Shown: in pieces, positions 57,432-64,000 of the stretch
How the letters are laid out: the number at the start of each line of letters is the position of its first letter
How positions within the stretch are numbered: the stretch's first letter is position 1
Source of the DNA: Hysterangium stoloniferum
Taxonomy: Eukaryota > Basidiomycota > Agaricomycetes > Hysterangiales > Hysterangiaceae
Assembly: GCA_015178975.1 (NCBI GenBank)
Contig: WHVD01000040.1
Location: 434,001 to 498,000 of the forward strand
Direction: 5' to 3'
Length of the DNA stretch: 64,000 nt
The notes under the pieces: model-generated
What the model was told of the DNA's origin: nothing
Databases searched by the model: none
The model's input: the letters and a program-made list of their open reading frames with translations, nothing else
Program-made: the position numbers and the translations under genes

Positions 57432-58148
57432 TGTTAAGAACCACATTGTTCAGGCCCCTATGTGTATTTTCAACCTACATATACTGTCCTCTGGCATTGT
57501 GATACCAACAACACATCCACTTAATGATTTCCTTTCCAGCCACTCTATCTCAGTTCTGTTCAAATGACATTCCATTATTCCTTGCATCACTTCACCATAT
57601 TATTTGCCACCTCAGAATATTTATGTTTTTTCTGTTGTCTTGTATTCCTTTTCTTAATATCCTGTTCTGTTTCCCAATTTCCTTTGTTCTGTTAATATCA
57701 AATCTCCATTTTCAGCTCTGTGCTTCCATTTATTTTAGTATAAAACCCCATAATGTACACTACTATCCTTCAGTGTGAATATTGGCTTAGAATACCCATT
57801 TAGAATCCCCCTCTCATGTGTAGAAGTGTATGCAATAATACCTTCATTTACCTTTTAATTATTGTTCATACTGCTCAATCCTTTTGCTAGTGTCTGGCCA
57901 GACTGAGACTTATGTATGACCCTTGTTAACCTTAGCCTCTGGACCCTCATTTGCAGCTAAGTGCCATAATGCATCCTGCAACATACCTTCTTGCTTGTTT
58001 CAAAGTATCAGAGCATCTGACAGTTTGTATGATGGCACAACACAGGTGTTGAAGCCAAGCTCCACTTGTTTTTAGAACTGGAGTTGCTGGTTCAGTATAT
58101 GTACATATAAAGACCTTTTGGTCCCCCATTTTCCCCTTTCCTAGGTTG
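57432..58148 (+). mobile_element. LTR-like sequence, family J
   Basis: Begins TGTTAAGAACCACATTG. It has a TATA-like AGTATAAAACCCC (about 57740) followed by GTGAATATTGGCTTAGAAT. Near 58050 it reads GTGTTGAAGCCAAGC, a diverged form of the motif shared by families A, B, E and G. Its right end is not defined because LTR B is inserted. Confidence 0.45.
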
Positions 58149-58866
58149 TGTTACAACCGTGTCGCAACCCTATCGGTCCTGAGGTTATCGCCACTTATCA
58201 ACATTTCAAGTCACCATCTCGGAAACCATCGGCCCCGAAGCTGACGTATGTTTTCGTGAAGATCAAACTCCATTTACACCCACGTCAAAATAACTCGTAT
58301 TGTCTGGTCAAACCTTTAATACATCCCCTTTATTATGTTGATCCGTTCAACCTTATGTTTCACACATGTCTATCTATATTTGTAGTCCTTGAACTATTTC
58401 CTTTTATCATAATCCCGCTCTCGGTTATCATTGGCCTCCGAACTAATCATAAACTTCCCGTTCCTAGTCAAGCTTATTGTTAATGCTGTTTTCTGCCCTT
58501 CTCCCCATTAGTATTTTCTAGACGCCTGTTACTTGTATATGAACCCGCTGTAGTTGTAGTTACTAGGCAATCAGAATATCAACTCAGAATACCCTCATAC
58601 GTCTGTAACAGTCCCATACTAAGAACCCCCCCCATCCACCTTCGCGTGCGCTCGCCCACTCCCGGCCCCGACCCCTTGGCCTGACGCTCGACTTGTCCTT
58701 CAGTTCCGATCTCACCGAAAGGAGCTCTTTAGGATTAGTCTTCACCCGCCTGAAATCTAAGGACACCCCACGGATATTTGTGAGGGTGCAGCACATAAGC
58801 TGAAGCCAAGTCCTTCCGATCGGTCCCTGTCGGCCACCGACATTAGTCAGTTTTCAGTTCTTAACA
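58149..58866 (+). mobile_element. Solo LTR, family B (TSD GGTTG)
   Basis: TGTTACAACCGTG...GTTCTTAACA, 718 bp, flanked by GGTTG at 58144-58148 and 58867-58871. Very similar to 10055-10778 and to the reverse complement of 59544-60264. Confidence 0.95.
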
Positions 58867-59197
58867 GGTTGTCCCACTCTTAACACTTACACTTTGGTAT
58901 AACCTATTGCCATTCAGTTGTTTCATTCCACATTGCTCTTCTATTCTTTCCACATTAGTCTTTTTATACTGTCACATCACATTGAGGGCTCCCCATTTTT
59001 TTGAACATGTATTATATTTCCATCTTCCCATGTCATACACCTTTTGATATTGATTTCTTTAGTATAAATCATAAACCACCTATCCCCAATTTGAATATTG
59101 ACTTTAGAATTTCCCTTATTGTTTTTCAAGCTTGCATAATAATAACATTTAGCCCTTGAGTATTGTGTTGGACTGCTATACCTCCTCTCTAAGTCAT
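58867..59197 (+). mobile_element. LTR-like sequence, family J-related
   Basis: Carries TAGTATAAATCAT (about 59060) and TTTGAATATTGACTTTAGAAT, the same promoter-like pair as the two other J copies. It is cut on the right by LTR A. Confidence 0.35.
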
Positions 59198-60555
59198 TGT
59201 TATGACTGGAAAACCTGCCAGACTCCAGGCACTACCCTATATGCACTCACACCCTACACACACCAGCCATCAGTTTACTGGAATACCTGCTGGACTCTGG
59301 ACATCAGATCTGTCCATGCTCAACCTTCATTACTTCATGTATCAGTCACTGTAATACCCGCCAGGACCTGCACCTGTCTATCTCTGACCCTGTCCCATGT
59401 ACTAGTCACTGGATTCCTCTCAGAAAACCTGACCGCACTCTAACTGAGCCCTGCTCCCATTATGGTCAAATGACCTGTCATGTTTTGGACTCCACTCCCA
59501 CCCCATTCCTGTTATGGTCTAATGACCTGTCACATTTTGGACTTGTTAAGAACTGAAAACTGACTAATGTCGGTGGCCGACAGGGACCGATCGGAAGGAC
59601 TTGGCTTCAGCTTATGTGCTGCGCCCTCGCAAATATCCATAGGTGTCCTTAAATTTCGGGCAGGCGAAGACTAATCCTAATGAGTACCTTTCGGCGTGAT
59701 ACTGATCGGAATCGAAGGACAAGTCGAGCGTCGGGCCAAGGGGTCGGGGCTGGGAGTGGGCAAGCGCACGCGAAGGCGGATGGGGGGATTCTTAGTATGA
59801 GACTGATACAGGCGTATGAGGGTATTCTGAGTCGATATTCTGATTGCCTAGTGACTACAACTACAGCGGGTTCATATACAAGTAACAGGCATCTGGAAAA
59901 TACTAATGGGGAGAAGGGCGGAACACGGTATTAACAATAAGCTTGACTAGGAACGGGAAGTTTATGATTAGTTCGGAGGCCGATGATAACTGAGAGCAGG
60001 ATTACGATAAAAGGAAATAGTTCAAGGACTACAAATATAGATAGACATATGCGAAACATAAGATTGAACGGATCAACATAATAAAGGGGACGTATCAAAG
60101 TTTGACCAGACAATACGAGTTATTTTGACGTGGGTGTAAACGGAGTTTGATCTTCGTGAAAACATTCATCAGCTTCGGGGCTGATGGTTTCCGAGATGGT
60201 GACTTGAAACGTTGACAAGTGGTGATAATCTTGGGACCGATAGGGTTGCGACACGGTCGTAACAGGACTCCACTCTGCTCCGTTCTGTTCCTAACATGAA
60301 ATTTGGTGTTTACTTATCTGGTTTCATGATTACTAGTTTGGATTTCATTATTACTGGATTTGGTATGTTATACATTCCACAGTCTATATAGTCTGGCAGA
60401 TGTTGTACATACAATCCAGTCAGAAAATCAGCTTAGATTCCCCCCAGTAATCTTAGTACATTTTCCGCTCTAATCTCCTCCTTGAAATGCACTGCTATTT
60501 ACCTCATCAGAGCCCATGGGCTCCAACCCATCTATCACACGACCTCTGATCTATC
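59198..60555 (+). mobile_element. LTR family A, 3'-truncated (contains LTR B)
   Basis: Starts TGTTATGACTGG and follows family A, with LTR B inserted at 59544-60264. After it come GTCTATATAGTCTGG (TATA region, about 60382) and the CCCATGGGCTCC block. It breaks off near 60555 where Copia pol begins, so the shared motif and TAACA end are missing. Confidence 0.75.
59544..60264 (-). mobile_element. Solo LTR, family B (TSD GGACT)
   Basis: TGTTAAGAACTG...GGTCGTAACA, 721 bp, flanked by GGACT at 59539-59543 and 60265-60269. It is a near-identical inverted partner of 58149-58866, about 680 bp away. Confidence 0.95.
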
Positions 60556-61477
60556 ACTTTCACATTCCTTCATCATGTCTAGTTCTTTGGTGATTGGACT
60601 GACCCAGATATTGGGACATGTCATTGCTTCAGCATATGAATTGGGAAGCCAGCAGTTGCTTGGGTCTGGGAGCTCATCTGTGGTAGTGATGAAGATTATA
60701 ACACTGTTGATATTGGCCAGCAATCCAGTATTCATCACCCAATCCTCACCTGCCTCCCTCACTGTGTTCTCCATTTGTTTCTGACTCCTTCGACTCAAGT
60801 ATTGCTCTTGTTGGCACATAATGGCATATAGACTGAGATAGTCTTGAACAGATGATCCACCACATTTCAGTGTCATGTAGTCGGTAGGCATCTCCCCCAA
60901 AATACCTGACTAGAAGGCATTTAATTGAGTGGGGTTCCAGTTTGCTAAGACCATTTCCAGCCTTGGTTGGAATCTTGGCATACATGATGCAACCAAATGG
61001 TCAGAGATGGGAGACATTGGGTTTTAGATTATGCCATAGTTTGAATGGTGTTACATGTGTGTTTCTGGCCAATGGGACAAGATTATTTACATAGGTAGAT
61101 AATGGAGGTGACCTCACTCCACATAGATGGAGGTAAGTTTGATTCATGTAAAAAGACACGTACCCATTCAAAGATTGTGCAGTGTGCTGTAGTGGTTTCA
61201 TCTACAATTCCCTGCTCTGCAGGGAGATTGTCCCAAATCATGTTGCAAAACTCTCCACCTCCATCAGTACATATATGTACAATGAACCTTTTGCCCTGTT
61301 TGTCTCTCCATTAAAGCAAGATTGTGTTTCATGGCTTCTAGGGTTGTTTCAGCCTGCTTGTCTGCCACAAAGTATCCCTCTATGTAACATGAGAATCCAT
61401 CAACAATTGGCATCATGTATAGTTTGCCGCGAATTGACTCCACACATCATGGTCCCCACAAGTCAGTGTAGATGCAA
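60545..61477 (-). pseudogene. Ty1/copia pol fragment (integrase to RT start)
   Basis: Minus-strand reading gives YTDLWGP (about 61470; first integrase Asp), VDGFSCYIEGYFVADKQAET, then FKLWHNLKPNVSHL and FGCIMYAKIPTKAGNGLSKL (C-terminal integrase). It ends SYAEAMTCPNIWVSPITKEL, DMMKE, the start of RT. Several frame changes and stops are present. The rest of RT is cut off by LTR A at its left and the upstream part by an LTR A piece at its right. Copia pol would integrate and copy the element; this copy is dead. Confidence 0.8.
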
Positions 61478-61560
61478 TTTCAGATGGGCAGACGGGAATC
61501 CCGGGGAGTCCGGGAGTAGTCAGTGGGTTGGGAGGTCAGAGGGTCAACTGTGGGAATCCC
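61478..61560 (-). mobile_element. LTR family A fragment
   Basis: ACGGGAATCCCGGGGAGTCC and GTGGGTTGGGAGGTC match the region at 2712-2790 of family A. Only about 80 bp. Confidence 0.5.
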
Positions 61561-61860
61561 ATGGAGGTCGAGGGGTTGGGCAGTGATGATTCGGAGCTCT
61601 TACTGACGTATCTGAGGTTGTCATTGGATTTATAATGTTCGTCGCATTCTGCTCGGTTGCCTGGCTCCACCCCTCGAGCTGAATACCGTCTGAGTGATTT
61701 GCATTGGGAATGGGGTACAATCTCATATCATTTTCATCAAGCGTAACGTTTCGTGATGTTTGAACGTGTCTTGAGTGTTCCAGGATTTGATTAAATAAAG
61801 TTTAATAATGCATTCTTTCATTTCCTAAGGCACACTTTAGTGATCGATTGTTGTTATAGC
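61561..61860. other. Unassigned sequence
   Basis: Non-coding, with a relatively CpG-rich part (61590-61770). Possibly part of an LTR; ends not defined. Confidence 0.25.
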
Positions 61861-62085
61861 ATATTTAGGCTACAGCTTCTCTGGCTATAATTGTCTTTGG
61901 AAAGTTCTTCATGTAAAGCACGGCATGCACATGTTCAAGCAATATGCGGTTTAATCATTCAGTGATTCCATTTTGAGGAGGTGAGTATGGTGCTGTTGTC
62001 TCCATAATGACTCAATTCTGATCACAGAACTCTTTAAAAGCTCTGTTCATGTACTCCCACCCACCGTTGGGATTCCTGTTCTGCC
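61861..62085 (-). pseudogene. Second Ty1/copia integrase fragment
   Basis: Minus-strand frame reads AFKEFCDQN, then METTAPYSPPQNGITE (the NG.xE segment holding the catalytic Glu) and LLEHVHAVLYMKNFPKTI. It is a different part of integrase from the fragment at 60545-61477 and is separated from it by LTR and unassigned sequence. Confidence 0.68.
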
Positions 62086-62749
62086 ACCCCCTTGGCTGTG
62101 TGCACTGTACAGTTTCACAAGTTATTATGGGTCATGGCTCAATCATACTTTGAACTCAACATGTAACTACAGTCGGGCCCCATCATCACCATAATTGAGA
62201 CCATCAATCATGATGCCAAAATCACTGTCTCAGGCAAGACGAACACTACTACACACTCAGGATACTTGCTTATCATATAAATAATAACATATAGTGTTCC
62301 CTGTGACAATGGCACTGAATCAATTCTCATATTAAGAGGGACCTTGAGAGTCTGTTCATGTGTATCTGTAGAGCCACAGCCCTGACGGTGGAGACAATGC
62401 CTCTGTTGGATAACATCATTGAAACTTCTCGTATCAACCTAAGATCACCCAACCTTAATCCTTGGGCATAGGCCCCCAGTATCACTTTGACAGTGCCTGG
62501 TAACATATGTGGTAAAATATATAAACTAGAGGCAATAGTAGTATCACCTCAGTCCGTTATACGATATACAAGACTGAGTTACATTACTATTAGGTCTTGC
62601 TTTCTAACAGCCTCAACTCCCCCATCTAATTGGCACACATTTTCCCCATTCCCTCCAGAAAAACATCTGTTTCCACTGGCATATTGCTTCACTCAGTTCC
62701 TTTGGAGTGTCTGGGCCAAAGCTAATAATGATGCAATCGCCTCTCGATG
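62086..62749. other. Unassigned, low-repeat sequence
   Basis: No transposon signature and no recognisable family. Some open stretches exist; none can be supported. Confidence 0.25.
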
Positions 62750-62985
62750 TCACACTTGCTGGGTAGGATTAATTTGTATATTTACTCTTTCAGCAATTGA
62801 AATTATTATAGTCAAGTGCAGTTGTATATAACAGTGTCGGCATTGAGTATGCCATTCCATACCTCTCCCATTGAACAGTAATGTGGCTGATGATGATACC
62901 GTCCCAGCCGTTCTGGTGTATGATGTAGTTCTTAACCTCAATCAGGAAGTCAATCATATTTGGAGAAAAAGGTTTGGCATCCTGA
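62750..62985 (-). pseudogene. Coding-like minus-strand segment, family unknown
   Basis: A continuous frame on the minus strand reads FSPNMIDFLIEVKNYIIHQN and HITVQWERYGMAYSMPTLLY. It is preceded by a possible AG acceptor near 62985 and followed by a stop or an unrecognised splice site near 62815. It looks like real protein sequence, but I do not recognise the family and cannot place start or end. Confidence 0.35.
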
Positions 62986-63205
62986 CGATACTGTACGGAT
63001 TTTCACAGTATGGTTGTCTCATGCGGTTGGGGGTGTGGTTCGTAATATCCCAGGAAATGTTACTGCAAAGGGTACGAATTGAATGAAATGCTATAAAAAA
63101 TTAACGCTTAGTGATAACCCCGTAGTCTGTTACATAATCCTTCCTTGGAGGAGGGGTTGAAAATAATATGAGAGGAACCTACTTATAATCTGTGATCTTT
63201 CTGCA

Positions 63206-63745
63206 GGTCTCCTACTGAACTTTCAGTGGTGTATGCTATTATCTATATGCTCAATTTCATTTCACTCCACGGTTATTGATATCAGATATTACATTGTCTC
63301 TATTCGTTACTAATAATCACTTAGGCCTCTGGTACATTGCTGCATTGGCAATAACACGTGGAATATGGCCCATTCGAATATTTCTAGGTCTCGGTTTAGC
63401 AATTGCCTCTTGCATTACTGTTTGTTTCTCCACCCCAACATCCCCACTTATTTAGTGTTGGATTTTTTCAGACAAACTTCATTCTTATCGCCTTGGACTG
63501 GAACTCTGTGTTGGTGCATCAGAGTCAAGTTGCATGTAAGTTGTGCTTTCATTGTTTCAGGTATAGTGCACCCATTTCATGTAGGCAACATTGCATCGAG
63601 AGCATTGTCGATCGCTTTAGACTTAGGAGGCTTAGGTAGTGTAATTTATTCTATCTGGAAATGGGGTGAGTTAGATGCCCTTCAAGGGCGGAGGACCATA
63701 ATTCATTTGACGGTGCATTATGGTGAGCCACAACAAAGGCAATAA
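63206..63745 (+). CDS. Possible multi-exon membrane protein gene, partial
   Basis: Plus-strand phrases suggest short exons: LWYIAALAITRGIWPIRIFL (about 63332-63392), GLAIASCITVCFSTPTSP (about 63395-63450), then SRALSIALDLGGLGSVIYSI (about 63597-63657). They are hydrophobic with Trp and Gly, like membrane helices, with candidate AG acceptors at about 63206 and 63327. Frames do not join without introns I cannot fix. The family is not recognised. Confidence 0.3.
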
Positions 63746-64000
63746 AGTTCTAGAGGCCAAACTAATTCCAATATGCTTTCCAGAAGCATTAATCCTGTAC
63801 ATGTCAGTGAAACAGCTAAATCATTATCTTATAGCATATTGACAATGTGTCAAGAATAATGGTATCACTGAACATTTCACAGGCCATAGCTAACCAAGCA
63901 AGTGCTTATAAACACTTTTTTTTAAGAATGCATCACTGACTGGCCTTTTACTGCAGTTTGTAACAGTAGGATATCAATGTCTCCTTTTAATACCATGCTA
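63746..64000. other. Unassigned sequence at window end
   Basis: No gene, repeat end or RNA is seen. Confidence 0.25.

Noticed and set aside
58004-58025. Primer-binding site (TATCAGAGC-like) of a Copia element
   Set aside because: TATCAGAGCATC resembles an initiator-tRNA site, but the sequence after it still matches LTR-type motifs and no LTR end could be fixed just before it.

Overview
The window looks like a transposon-saturated stretch of a filamentous basidiomycete (Agaricomycete) genome, probably an ectomycorrhizal or litter/wood-associated mushroom. The evidence is a basidiomycete-type laccase with 16 introns of about 50 nt, chromodomain-bearing Ty3/gypsy elements, Tad-like LINEs, Tc1/mariner elements and a Crinkler-type domain. 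I cannot name the species. Arginine codons that have become TGA, and target-site duplications (TSDs) that differ only by CpG changes, point to strong CpG-methylation decay of the repeats.

Layout. 1-2.0 kb: GTG/CAC-rich simple sequence and two adjoining minisatellites. 2.0-9.4 kb: a decayed Ty3/gypsy element (family D) whose middle 2.16 kb is inverted, split by one solo LTR (family A) and ending in an LTR that carries nested LTRs. 9.4-18.2 kb: gag and pol of other gypsy copies on the minus strand, cut by at least eight LTR insertions and one intact-ended TRIM. 18.2-20.2 kb: two LINE 3' ends lying tail to tail. 21.1-26.7 kb: a chromovirus (family E) on the plus strand with two solo LTRs in it. 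26.7-28.3 kb: LTR fragments, an RT fragment and a tRNA-like SINE head. 28.3-32.7 kb: a low-repeat island holding the one intact host gene, a laccase on the minus strand. 32.8-38.9 kb: a same-family LTR-in-LTR nest, a 300-bp tandem repeat and a second TRIM. 39.2-41.0 kb: a broken host-like gene. 41.1-43.4 kb: a Tc1/mariner element whose transposase is split by a 702-bp foldback MITE. 44.6-47.2 kb: a solo LTR and a very homogeneous 16-bp satellite of about 79 copies. 47.5-48.0 kb: a Crinkler-domain pseudogene. 48.4-55.2 kb: the best-preserved chromovirus, ending in its 3' LTR inside a second Tc1 copy. 55.2-64 kb: LTRs, Copia pol fragments and a little possible host coding sequence.

The most interesting system is in the chromoviruses. 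Three copies from two families carry a separate gene between pol and the 3' LTR, on the opposite strand and converging on pol. It appears spliced, has a charged coiled-coil start, and contains a cysteine cluster; in family D the spacing is exactly C-X2-C-X6-C-X8-C-X2-C-X6-C, the fungal Zn(II)2Cys6 pattern. A second theme is a short motif, AAGCTGAAGCCAAG, kept near the 3' end of four otherwise different LTR families. I named LTR families A-J and L only for this report.
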